Shown here one piece after another: positions 15,995-22,992 of a stretch of DNA of 43,103 nt. Positions within the stretch are counted from its first letter, which is position 1. The number at the start of each line of letters is the position of its first letter. The DNA comes from Arthrobacter hankyongi (GTDB taxonomy: Bacteria > Actinomycetota > Actinomycetes > Actinomycetales > Micrococcaceae): assembly GCF_022012395.1 (NCBI RefSeq), contig NZ_JAKLTQ010000031.1:1-43103 (forward strand). Direction: 5' to 3'. The position numbers were made by a program, and so were the translations under genes. The notes beneath the pieces were generated by a model. It did no database searches. It had not been told where the DNA came from and saw only the letters and a program-made list of their open reading frames with translations.

Positions 15995-16855
15995 TCACCA
16001 GGCCTTTCCGGCGCTGCCGAACTGCTTGGCCAGGCCCACCGTCAGTGTCTTCACGTCGGTTCCGACCGCGCGGAACAGCGACGGCGGATCCCAGGTGTCC
16101 GCCTGCTCGGCGCCCTTGAGGAACACCAGGCTCGAGCGCATGTACTCCTGCTTCAGGGCGGTGGATATGTTGACCTTGGCGCAGCCGCGCGCGATCAGGT
16201 CGCCGAACTGGGCGTCGGAGAGGCCGCTGCCCCCGTGCAGGGCGATCGGGATCCCGGTGGCCTGGACGATGTCGCTCACGCGCTGGACGTCCAGCACGGG
16301 GGCCTGCTTGTATTTGCCGTGCGCATTGCCGATGGCCGGGGCGAAGACATCCACGCCGGTTTCGGCGATGAAGTCCAGGGCCACCTGCAGCGGCTGGCGC
16401 ACGGACTCCGCATCGGAGCCGACGCCGTCCTCGACACCGGTGATGGATTCGATCTCCCCTTCCACATGGGCGCCGCAGCGGCGTGCCTGGGCCACAACCT
16501 CGATGGTCTGGCGCTGGTTCTCGGCCACCGGAAGCTCGGAGGCATCGAAGAGCACCGAATTCCACCCGCGGTCGAGGCACTCGGTGATCACTGCCCGGTC
16601 CGGACAATGGTCCAGATGCAGGGTCACGGGCACCTCGATCCCCGCCGTCATGCCCTCCCACATCCGGAAGAGCACATCCGCCCCAATGGACCTCACGGTT
16701 TTCACCGAGGTCTGCACGATGACCGGGGAACTGGCTTCCACCGCGCCGGCCAGCACGGCTTCGAGGGTCAGGTCGTTGAAGATATTAATGGCCGGAACAC
16801 CGTAGCGCCCGTCGAACGCGCGCTCCACGATGTCCTTCAATGGCACAACTGCCAT
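15995..16855 (-). CDS. Class II (metal-dependent) ketose-phosphate aldolase, GatY/FbaA family
   Basis: The 286-residue protein has the class II aldolase pattern: PAINIFNDLTLEAV near residue 22, the Zn-ligand segment LHLDHC near 83, HVEGEIESI near 130, GNAHGKYK near 178, LHGGSGLSD near 207 and the phosphate-binding KVNISTALK near 230. It cleaves a ketose (bis)phosphate into DHAP and an aldehyde, or runs in reverse. Fructose-, tagatose- or another bisphosphate cannot be distinguished. Start 16855 (ATG) is chosen because AAGGAG is 6 nt upstream; the TTG two codons earlier is too close. It is followed immediately by the HAD gene and dhaLK and preceded 54 nt away by an SDR gene, so it is probably co-transcribed with the long catabolic block. 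Confidence 0.88.
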   Translation of the reverse strand: MAVVPLKDIVERAFDGRYGVPAINIFNDLTLEAVLAGAVEASSPVIVQTSVKTVRSIGADVLFRMWEGMTAGIEVPVTLHLDHCPDRAVITECLDRGWNSVLFDASELPVAENQRQTIEVVAQARRCGAHVEGEIESITGVEDGVGSDAESVRQPLQVALDFIAETGVDVFAPAIGNAHGKYKQAPVLDVQRVSDIVQATGIPIALHGGSGLSDAQFGDLIARGCAKVNISTALKQEYMRSSLVFLKGAEQADTWDPPSLFRAVGTDVKTLTVGLAKQFGSAGKAW

Positions 16856-16909
16856 ATGCAACTCCTTGGGTGGGGCCGGCTGGGCCGGCGGATCTTGCCG
16901 GGCCGGCGG

Positions 16910-17818
16910 TCAGCCCGCCGCGGCTGCGGTCCGGGCCGCCTCGGCCCGGTAGGCGGCGAAGGCCCGGGCCCGCTGTTCGGCTCCTTCGCGGTCGCTGTCC
17001 GGGTCCGCGAAGGCGTCCAGGATCGTGTCGAAATGGGCGCGCACGCCGTCCTTGGTCTCGGGGAACGGCAGGATGTACAGTTCCTCGTTCTCGACGGCCT
17101 GCTTGACATGCCCGGCCAGCACCACAGGGTCCATGCCACCGCTGTAGAGCCGTCGCTGCAGTTCGATGAAGGCCTCATCGGAGCGGAATCCGCTGTTGGC
17201 AGCCAGATGCGCCGGCCTGGTCTGCTGGGCATCGGCGATATTGGAGCGGATGCTGGCCGGGCACAGCACCGAGACGCCGATGCCGTACTTCGGCAGGGTG
17301 AGTGCGTAGCTTTCCATCAGGTTGATGACCGCAGCCTTGGTGGCCGAATAGATGGCCGCCGTCGGACTGCCTTCGAATCCGGCCATCGAGGCCGTGGTGA
17401 CGATGTGCCCGTCGCGGCCGCTGTCGATCATGCGCGGCAGGAAGGTCTGGATGCCGTTGACCACACCGTGCAGGTTCACCCCGAAGATCCAGTCGAAATC
17501 CTCGTAGGTGGCCTTCTCCAGCGGGCCGAAACTGTTGACCCCGGCCGTGTTGAACAGCAGCTGCGGCGGCCCGCCAAAGACGGATTCCACCTCGTCGGCG
17601 GCCGCGGCGTAGGCCTGGCGGTCGGAGATGTCGAGCCGGATGGCGTGGGACTCGATGCCCTCCGCGCGCAGCTTCGCCAGGGCCTCGTCCAGCGCGTCCT
17701 GGCGGATGTCGGCGATCACGATCCGGCAGCCCGCCTGGCCGAAGACCTGTGCCTGGCCGAACCCTGCCCCCGAGGCGCCCCCGGTAATGAATGCGACTTT
17801 GTCCTTGAATGTCTCCAT
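16910..17818 (-). CDS. Short-chain dehydrogenase/reductase (SDR)
   Basis: The 302-residue protein is a classical SDR. The cofactor loop is TGGASGAGFG near residue 12, an aspartate follows beta-strand 2 (IADIRQDA) and favours NAD, NTAGV marks the NNAG motif, and the catalytic Ser...YSATK pair lies near residues 145-163. It likely interconverts a secondary alcohol and a ketone in the cytosol. AGGAGGAG is just upstream of the ATG. The C-terminal extension of about 60 residues is longer than in minimal SDRs. Its position after the SnoaL-like gene with a 10-nt gap places it in the LLM monooxygenase operon. Confidence 0.88.
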   Translation of the reverse strand: METFKDKVAFITGGASGAGFGQAQVFGQAGCRIVIADIRQDALDEALAKLRAEGIESHAIRLDISDRQAYAAAADEVESVFGGPPQLLFNTAGVNSFGPLEKATYEDFDWIFGVNLHGVVNGIQTFLPRMIDSGRDGHIVTTASMAGFEGSPTAAIYSATKAAVINLMESYALTLPKYGIGVSVLCPASIRSNIADAQQTRPAHLAANSGFRSDEAFIELQRRLYSGGMDPVVLAGHVKQAVENEELYILPFPETKDGVRAHFDTILDAFADPDSDREGAEQRARAFAAYRAEAARTAAAAG

Positions 17819-17828
17819 CTGTCTCCTC

Positions 17829-18263
17829 CTAGCGGCCCAGCGGGATAATGCCCAGATCGTGGAGCAGGCTCACCTTGTTCCAGGAGGCCCATTCCTCGGC
17901 AATCAGCCCGTCCTCGAAACGGCACATCACCATGCCCCGGGCGGTGACCGCACGGTAGGTCGGGCGCACGCCCAGGTATTCGCCCAGGTGCGTCCCGGTG
18001 GCCTCCCAGCGGTAGGCCACGCGGTCGCCCTGGCTGATGATGTCGAACTGCAGCCGGGCAAGATCGGGGAACCCCGTGTAGAGCCGGCGCAGGCCCTCGG
18101 CCAGGCGTTCCCGGTCGTAATCACCCTTGTCACCGTGGCGTACGAACCCGGCGGTGTAATACGTGTCCAGCGAAGCCAGAGCTCCGTCAAGGCCGCCGTG
18201 GTCCAGCGAGCGCAGCAAGTGCCCGCGGTTGGCCTCTTCGACTGTCTTCTGGTCGGTCGTCAT
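17829..18263 (-). CDS. SnoaL-like/ester cyclase family protein (NTF2 fold)
   Basis: This 144-residue protein shows the SnoaL/NTF2-like pattern: an N-terminal helix, YYTAGFVRHG, EGLRRLYTGFPDL near residue 60, RVAYRWEATGTHLGEYLGV near 85-105 and RFEDGLIAEEWASWN near 115. Members include polyketide cyclases, lactone- or ester-forming enzymes, hydrolases and pure ligand-binding proteins, so no reaction can be assigned. AAGGAG lies 10 nt before the ATG. It sits between a flavin reductase and an SDR in the LLM monooxygenase operon. A role in handling a cyclic or lactone intermediate is inference only. Confidence 0.8.
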   Translation of the reverse strand: MTTDQKTVEEANRGHLLRSLDHGGLDGALASLDTYYTAGFVRHGDKGDYDRERLAEGLRRLYTGFPDLARLQFDIISQGDRVAYRWEATGTHLGEYLGVRPTYRAVTARGMVMCRFEDGLIAEEWASWNKVSLLHDLGIIPLGR

Positions 18264-18278
18264 CTAATCCAAACTCCT

Positions 18279-18836
18279 TCACTCATGGCCCGGCCGCTGC
18301 CGGACCGGCTCCAGCCTGGCGCCGTCGAAGAACCTACCGGCCTGGTAGACCAGCGGCGCTTGACCGGAGGAATCGGCGTCCACCACCTGGCCGATGAAAA
18401 TGGTGTGCGAGTAGGCGGGGATCTTGTACTTGACCTCCAGTTCGAAGTGCCCGGCCACCCCGTCCAGCACCGGCACCCCGTGGGTGCCGGGCCGCCACGG
18501 CAGGGCCGCGAACTTGTCCCCGCCGGACTTGGCGAAGTTAGCGGCCACACCCGCCTGGTCGGCGGCGAGGATGTTGACGCCGATATGGTCCGCCTCGAAC
18601 ACCGCGGGGTAGGACCGGGAGGATTCGTTGACGCAGACGAGCACCAGCGGCGGGTCCAGCGAAATGCTGGAAAAGGCATTCACGGCCAGTCCGTAGGGCT
18701 TGCCGCCGGCGGCAGCGGTCACCACCGTCACTCCGGTCGGGTACTGGCGGTGCACGCCGCGCACCCTCTCGCCCAGTTCGGCGCTGCGCGGATCGGCGGC
18801 AGGCTGGGCCGGTGTTGCGGTTGTTGTCTCTGTCAA
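18279..18836 (-). CDS. Flavin reductase family protein (HpaC-like)
   Basis: The 185-residue protein has the FMN-binding split-barrel pattern of HpaC-type NAD(P)H:flavin reductases: YPTGVTVVTAAAGGKPYGLAVN near residue 32, FSSISLDPPLVLVCVN near 55 and VGVNILAADQ-like spacing near 85. It would supply reduced FMN or FAD to a partner monooxygenase. The natural partner is the LLM enzyme encoded three genes upstream in the same operon. The start is a TTG at 18836, supported by GGAGG 8 nt upstream; the first ATG lies too far inside the fold. It lies 31 nt after an SDR gene and 15 nt before the SnoaL-like gene. Confidence 0.85.
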   Translation of the reverse strand: MTETTTATPAQPAADPRSAELGERVRGVHRQYPTGVTVVTAAAGGKPYGLAVNAFSSISLDPPLVLVCVNESSRSYPAVFEADHIGVNILAADQAGVAANFAKSGGDKFAALPWRPGTHGVPVLDGVAGHFELEVKYKIPAYSHTIFIGQVVDADSSGQAPLVYQAGRFFDGARLEPVRQRPGHE

Positions 18837-18867
18837 GGTTCTGTCCTCCGGGGATTCGCGCGGACGC

Positions 18868-19680
18868 TCAGGCGTCCTGCAGTGCCGGGAAGCCGGCCTG
18901 GATGCGGGCGTGGCGTTCGCTGACCTGGGCCAGCCATTCGGCGTGGGTGGGGGCGTAGAGTTTGTTGCCGCGGATGGCTTCGAGCACGATCCGTCCCACG
19001 TCCGCCGGCTGCAGGAAACGGAAGTTCTTGCCGTTGCCGGCGATATCGACGTCGTGCAGGCCGCTGGCGTCCGCGGCGGGACGGGTACGCAGGCTGTTCA
19101 TGATGTTGGTGCGCACCGGGCCGGGGATCAGCGCCGTGGCACCGACCACCGAGCCGCGCAGGGCCAGTTCCTGGGCCAGCACTTCCGTCAGTCCCAGCAC
19201 GCCGGCCTTGGCGGCCACGTAGGCAGCGAGGTTCGCCGGCGGGGCGATGACCGACATGGAGGATGTGTTCACGATCTGGCCCCAGTCCGGGTTCCGTTCC
19301 AAGACGGGCAGGAAGGCATGCACGCCGTGGACCACACCGTAGAGGTTCACCTCCAGCATCCAGCGCCAGTCCGCCAGGGTGAGTTTGTCCACCGGGGCCA
19401 GGGGACCGACGCCGGCGTTATTGCAGACCACATGCACCCTGCCGTACTCGGACACCGCCCGGTCGGCGAGCGCCTGGACGCTGTCGGCGTCGGTGACGTC
19501 GGTGCGCACGCCCAGGACTCCCAGTTCCGCGGCGGTGGCGGCCAGCGCCGCGTCGTCGATATCCGCGATGATGACGTTGGCTCCTTCGGCCAGGAACGCC
19601 TCGGCAATCCCCTTGCCGATCCCGGAGGCACCACCGGTGACGACGGCGACCGACCCGGCGAATTCCACAGTCCTGCTCAT
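18868..19680 (-). CDS. Short-chain dehydrogenase/reductase (SDR)
   Basis: This classical SDR of 270 residues has the cofactor loop TGGASGIGKG near residue 13, IADIDDAAL with an NAD-type aspartate, a CNNAGVGPL motif near 86, and the catalytic serine with YVAAK near 140-155. It probably oxidises a secondary alcohol or reduces a ketone with NAD(H). The first in-frame codon is TTG at 19683. The adjacent ATG at 19680 is preferred because GAGG is 6 nt upstream. It follows the AcoR-like regulator by 54 nt and precedes the flavin reductase by 31 nt. It differs from the second SDR at 16910, and the two may act on different steps. Confidence 0.88.
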   Translation of the reverse strand: MSRTVEFAGSVAVVTGGASGIGKGIAEAFLAEGANVIIADIDDAALAATAAELGVLGVRTDVTDADSVQALADRAVSEYGRVHVVCNNAGVGPLAPVDKLTLADWRWMLEVNLYGVVHGVHAFLPVLERNPDWGQIVNTSSMSVIAPPANLAAYVAAKAGVLGLTEVLAQELALRGSVVGATALIPGPVRTNIMNSLRTRPAADASGLHDVDIAGNGKNFRFLQPADVGRIVLEAIRGNKLYAPTHAEWLAQVSERHARIQAGFPALQDA

Positions 19681-19734
19681 CAATGTCCTCTTCCCTGCTT
19701 GTTCCGTAGTTGTTCCTGCGCGCCTGGCCGTCGG

Positions 19735-21579
19735 TCAGTGCAGTTCGTAGCGCTTGAGCTTGCGGTAGATTGTCGCCCGGGAAATACCGAGCTTCTCGGC
19801 CGCGGCGTTGCGGTTCCCGCCGGCCTCCCGCAGCGCGACCATCAACGCTTGGCGCTCCAGCCGTTCCATTTCCCCCAGCACACGGCCGGCCTGGCCGCGC
19901 CCGTAGCGCGCCGGCAGATCCGTCAGCCTGATCTCATGCCCGGCGGCCCGGATCCGCGACGTGGCCAGCACTTGGCGCAGCTGGCGGATATTGCCCGGCC
20001 AGTCATTGGCGACCAGTGCCGCAAGTGTCTTGGGCGCGAAGGTGTGGGGTTTCCCGTCCGCTGCTTCGAACTCCGCCAGGATGCCCCGGCACAATGCGGA
20101 GAATTCGTCCGCACGGTCCCGCAGCGGCGGGACCGGAAGGACTACGGGAAAGCTTTCCCGGACGAAGACGGCCGGGCTGTCCTCGTCCACCTGCTCGGAG
20201 GTCGTTCCCACCAGCGGGCACCGGGCCCGGGCCACCAGGTCCGCCACCGTGGTCATAAGTTCCAGCGGGATCTCCTCGATGTGGCTCAGGAGGAGCGGTA
20301 CCGCCGGGTTCCCCACGGCCGCCTGCAGCGACTTCAGCCAGGCCTGTTTGTCCAGCTGCGCCACCGCGCCGTCGAGCTCGGCCGCTGGAGCCCCGGGCCG
20401 GACCAAGGCCTCCGCGGCGGCGAACCGCTTGCCGGTACCACGTTCGCCGGAGAGCAGCACCGCCTGCTTCGATTCCAGCGCGCGCCGCAGTTGGTCGCGG
20501 AAGTCCGTGCCGATGGCCCCGCCGTCGCCCCAGGGCAGCTGCGCGAAGTCCGTGCCGGCGTCCTCCGCCTCGGGTTCGAGCGTGAGCACCGCGGCGAAGT
20601 CGCCGGGGGCCTGCTCCACCGGGGTGATCTGGATCGAAACGGCGTGGCCGGAGCTGAGCCGGCGGCGAACCGTGCTGGTGCGGGAGCGGACGCTGGCCTC
20701 CTCGGCCAGGCGCCGGAGCAGGTCCTCGTCCGCCTCCCCCACCAGCGACCGTGCCTTGGTATTGGCCACGTACAAGGACTTCGTGACCCCGATGACGGCA
20801 CCGCGGAACCGCCGCTGCATGCGCAGGAAGAAATCAAAGAACACCCGTTCGCCGTCGGCCCGGCTGGCCAGAAGCTGGGCCTCGATCGAGCGGCCGATTT
20901 CGACCACCAGCGGCAGCACGGCGCCCGAACCGTGCTCCCGGCGGCAGTGCACCCCAAGCGTGCCGACATAGCGCTTCGTGTAGGGGTCGCGGATGTTCAC
21001 TCCGGTGGTGGTCAGCACCTCGCTGTCCATCCGGAAGTGTTCGGTCCCGGAGATGATGAACGCCCGCTGTTCCTCATGGGCGCAGCCGATGCCGTTGGTA
21101 CCGATCTGGTCCTCGGCAAAGCACAGGCCCGGCCGCAGCCGGACCTGCCGGAACTGCCGGCCTTGCGGATGGTCGCCCACGACGGCGGTGAGCAGCCGGC
21201 AGCCGCGGTCGGCCAGGAAACCCCAGGAGCTCAGGTCCGCGATCTGGTCCTCCAGCCGGTTCATGATCGGCTGGGCCACCTGGGCCAGCCGGCTCTTGGG
21301 AACGAACTCCTCGTCCGCCGGGAAGACCGTGGACCACGGATCCACGCGTGCGAGCATCGAGCGCTTCCAGGACAGCAGCACATCGCTGCGCAGCTGTGGA
21401 TAGTCCTCGGCCCTGATCTGCAGCGGATCCTTGGCCAGGATCTCAAGCTTCAGTTCCCGCACCCGGTCCCATTCGGCCGCCGTCGCGGGGACGTGCGGAC
21501 CGGCGGACTGGAGGGTCATGAGCCCGCCACCCATCGCTGAGAAGCCATTCCGATCGCTTTCCTTCCTGCTGTGGTTCAT
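19735..21579 (-). CDS. AcoR-like transcriptional activator (GAF, degenerate AAA+, Fis HTH)
   Basis: The 614-residue regulator has an N-terminal GAF-like sensor (PGLCFAEDQIGTNGIGCA, HEEQRAFIISGTEHF, IRDPYTKRYVGTLGV, about residues 80-245), a central AAA+-like part (about 355-530) and a C-terminal Fis-type helix-turn-helix with AGGNRNAAAEKLGISRATIY. Walker A is SGERGTGKR. The sigma54-contacting GAFTGA loop is absent and Walker B is degenerate (LLLSHIEEIP). It therefore cannot be a normal sigma54 activator, in line with the lack of sigma54 in most actinobacteria. Relatives such as MimR activate monooxygenase operons. The gene lies inside the LLM operon, whose promoter region carries a GTCTCA-N3-TGAGAC palindrome. 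Start 21579 is uncertain; ATGs at 21534 and 21519 are alternatives. Confidence 0.87.
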   Translation of the reverse strand: MNHSRKESDRNGFSAMGGGLMTLQSAGPHVPATAAEWDRVRELKLEILAKDPLQIRAEDYPQLRSDVLLSWKRSMLARVDPWSTVFPADEEFVPKSRLAQVAQPIMNRLEDQIADLSSWGFLADRGCRLLTAVVGDHPQGRQFRQVRLRPGLCFAEDQIGTNGIGCAHEEQRAFIISGTEHFRMDSEVLTTTGVNIRDPYTKRYVGTLGVHCRREHGSGAVLPLVVEIGRSIEAQLLASRADGERVFFDFFLRMQRRFRGAVIGVTKSLYVANTKARSLVGEADEDLLRRLAEEASVRSRTSTVRRRLSSGHAVSIQITPVEQAPGDFAAVLTLEPEAEDAGTDFAQLPWGDGGAIGTDFRDQLRRALESKQAVLLSGERGTGKRFAAAEALVRPGAPAAELDGAVAQLDKQAWLKSLQAAVGNPAVPLLLSHIEEIPLELMTTVADLVARARCPLVGTTSEQVDEDSPAVFVRESFPVVLPVPPLRDRADEFSALCRGILAEFEAADGKPHTFAPKTLAALVANDWPGNIRQLRQVLATSRIRAAGHEIRLTDLPARYGRGQAGRVLGEMERLERQALMVALREAGGNRNAAAEKLGISRATIYRKLKRYELH

Positions 21580-21583
21580 CCCG

Positions 21584-21632
21584 CCGGCCGGCGGGCGGGC
21601 TGTCCGGCCGGCGGGCGGGCTGTCCGGCCGGC
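21584..21632. repeat. Short tandem repeat, 20-bp unit, about 2.5 copies
   Basis: The unit CCGGCCGGCGGGCGGGCTGT occurs exactly at 21584-21603 and 21604-21623. A third partial copy (CCGGCCGGC) starts at 21624. It lies in the 96-nt spacer between the LLM gene and the AcoR-like gene. Its high GC content could slow transcription or translation between the two. Confidence 0.85.
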
Positions 21633-21675
21633 AGCCGGCCCCTCCGGCGTCGTGCGCAGCTGCCGGGCGGCGCTC

Positions 21676-22770
21676 CTAGACGGCCGCGAAGCTGACCTTG
21701 CGGCCGTTGAGGCTGCGTGCCTTGGGCAGCACCTCGCGGGCGAAGAGCTCGAGGCTGGCACGTGCCTGGTCGTACGGCATGCCGCCGAAGCACGGGGCCA
21801 CGATGATTTCGAAATCCCCCAGGACGTCGCGGATCTCCTCGATCTGGCCCAGGATGCGCTCCGGGTTGCCCCACAGCGCCGTCTCCGCGTACTTGTCCGC
21901 CGCCCCCTGCAGGCCCGCCTCCTGGATGCGCTTGGCGTTGTCCGCGTAGCGCTCGTAGCCCTTGGTGGTGGCGAAGTGCTCGCCGGCCATCTCGTAGTGG
22001 TCCACGTTCGAGTGGAAGAAGCGGGAGATGTACTCGAAGTGGCGTTCCTGGGCCAGTGCGTCATCCTCGTGGCAGTACATGTTCACGTTCAGGCAGATGG
22101 GCGGGGCGACCTCGCCGTGCCGCTGTTCGAACTTCTCCCGGTAGGTGTTGAAATTGCCCATGAGATCCGGCACCGGGCGGACGATGAAGGACATCAGGCG
22201 GGCGCGCAGGTCCACCGCCGAGGTGATGGAGTCCGGCGAGCCGGCGACACAGTAGCGGCGGTCCAGGAAGGAACCGCGCGGGCCCGGACGCAGCTCCGCA
22301 CGGGGCTGCGGGTAGAACGGGCCGCTGCCTTCGATGACGCCGGTCTCGACCGCTTCGAAGATCATCTGGCTGGCCTCGTCGAAGCGCTCGCGGGTTTCTT
22401 CGAGCGGAATGCGGAAGGGCACGTATTCCTGGCGGGAGAGGCCCCGGCCCACGCCCAGCAGCAGCCTGCCGCGGGAGATGGTGTCCAGCATCAGGGCCTT
22501 TTCGGCCACCCGCAGCGGGTCGTTCCAAGGGACGATCACGGCGCCGGTGCCGAGCTTGATCTGCTTGGTCTGGCCGGCGACGTTGGCCAGGAGCAGCAAA
22601 TTGTCCGGGCACATGGAGTAGTCGCTGAAGTGGTGCTCGACGGCCCAGACGCTGTCATAACCCAGCGCCTCGGCACGGACGGCAAGGTCGATTTCACCGT
22701 GGTACATTTCCTCGTCGGTGAGGCTTTCATCCAGCTTGCCAAAGCCCAGGTTGATTCCGATGTCCAACAT
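21676..22770 (-). CDS. Luciferase-like (LLM) flavin-dependent monooxygenase
   Basis: The 364-residue protein is a member of the bacterial-luciferase superfamily: MLDIGINLGF at the start, LGYDSVWAVEHHFSDYSMCP near residue 38, TKQIKLGTGAVIVPWNDPLRVAEK near 70, and LDTISRGRLLLGVGRGLSRQEY near 95. Such enzymes use FMNH2 from a separate reductase to oxygenate aldehydes, ketones, terpenoids or sulfur compounds. A flavin reductase gene lies three genes downstream. AAGGGA is 9 nt before the ATG. It is the first gene after a 222-nt spacer that holds a perfect palindrome, so it probably leads its own transcript including the AcoR-like regulator. Substrate is unknown. A type II Baeyer-Villiger role is possible because ketone-producing SDRs and a hydrolase are nearby. 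Confidence 0.88.
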   Translation of the reverse strand: MLDIGINLGFGKLDESLTDEEMYHGEIDLAVRAEALGYDSVWAVEHHFSDYSMCPDNLLLLANVAGQTKQIKLGTGAVIVPWNDPLRVAEKALMLDTISRGRLLLGVGRGLSRQEYVPFRIPLEETRERFDEASQMIFEAVETGVIEGSGPFYPQPRAELRPGPRGSFLDRRYCVAGSPDSITSAVDLRARLMSFIVRPVPDLMGNFNTYREKFEQRHGEVAPPICLNVNMYCHEDDALAQERHFEYISRFFHSNVDHYEMAGEHFATTKGYERYADNAKRIQEAGLQGAADKYAETALWGNPERILGQIEEIRDVLGDFEIIVAPCFGGMPYDQARASLELFAREVLPKARSLNGRKVSFAAV

Positions 22771-22859
22771 TTGTTCGTTCCCTTCGGTGGGTAATCCGGA
22801 TGTAATTCAGATCACTAACTGGTAGGTCTGGACCCACGTTATCGAGGCTTTAAGGGGCC

Positions 22860-22882
22860 GGAAGTCTCACTTTGAGACTTCC
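22860..22882. promoter_or_regulatory. Putative activator site upstream of the LLM operon
   Basis: GGAAGTCTCA-CTT-TGAGACTTCC is a perfect palindrome with 10-bp arms. Its core GTCTCA-N3-TGAGAC (22864-22878) recurs at 32484-32498 upstream of the CocE/liv operon. The core lies 94-108 nt upstream of the LLM start codon, a usual distance for an activator of the AcoR type. It follows the ALDH gene, so a terminator role is the alternative. Confidence 0.6.
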
Positions 22883-22992
22883 CTTTCCTGCCGTATTTCC
22901 CCGGCTATTTCCCCGGTCCCACGGGAAAAACCGCACGCAGGCCCGGACTCCGCTAGGCAAAGCGGTGCCCGGGGCCGGTGGGAGCGGTCGGC

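Noticed and set aside
18700-21540. 946-codon plus-strand frame opposite the AcoR-like and SDR genes
   Set aside because: It spans several real minus-strand genes and their spacers, has no recognisable domain, and is explained by third-position GC bias.
21584-21632. CRISPR-like repeat
   Set aside because: The units are directly adjacent with no spacers and number only about 2.5, so this is a simple tandem repeat.
22860-22882. Rho-independent terminator for the aldehyde dehydrogenase gene
   Set aside because: The stem is perfect but has only a 3-nt loop and no T-tract. The same core recurs upstream of a second operon at the same distance, so a regulatory site is the better reading, although not proven.
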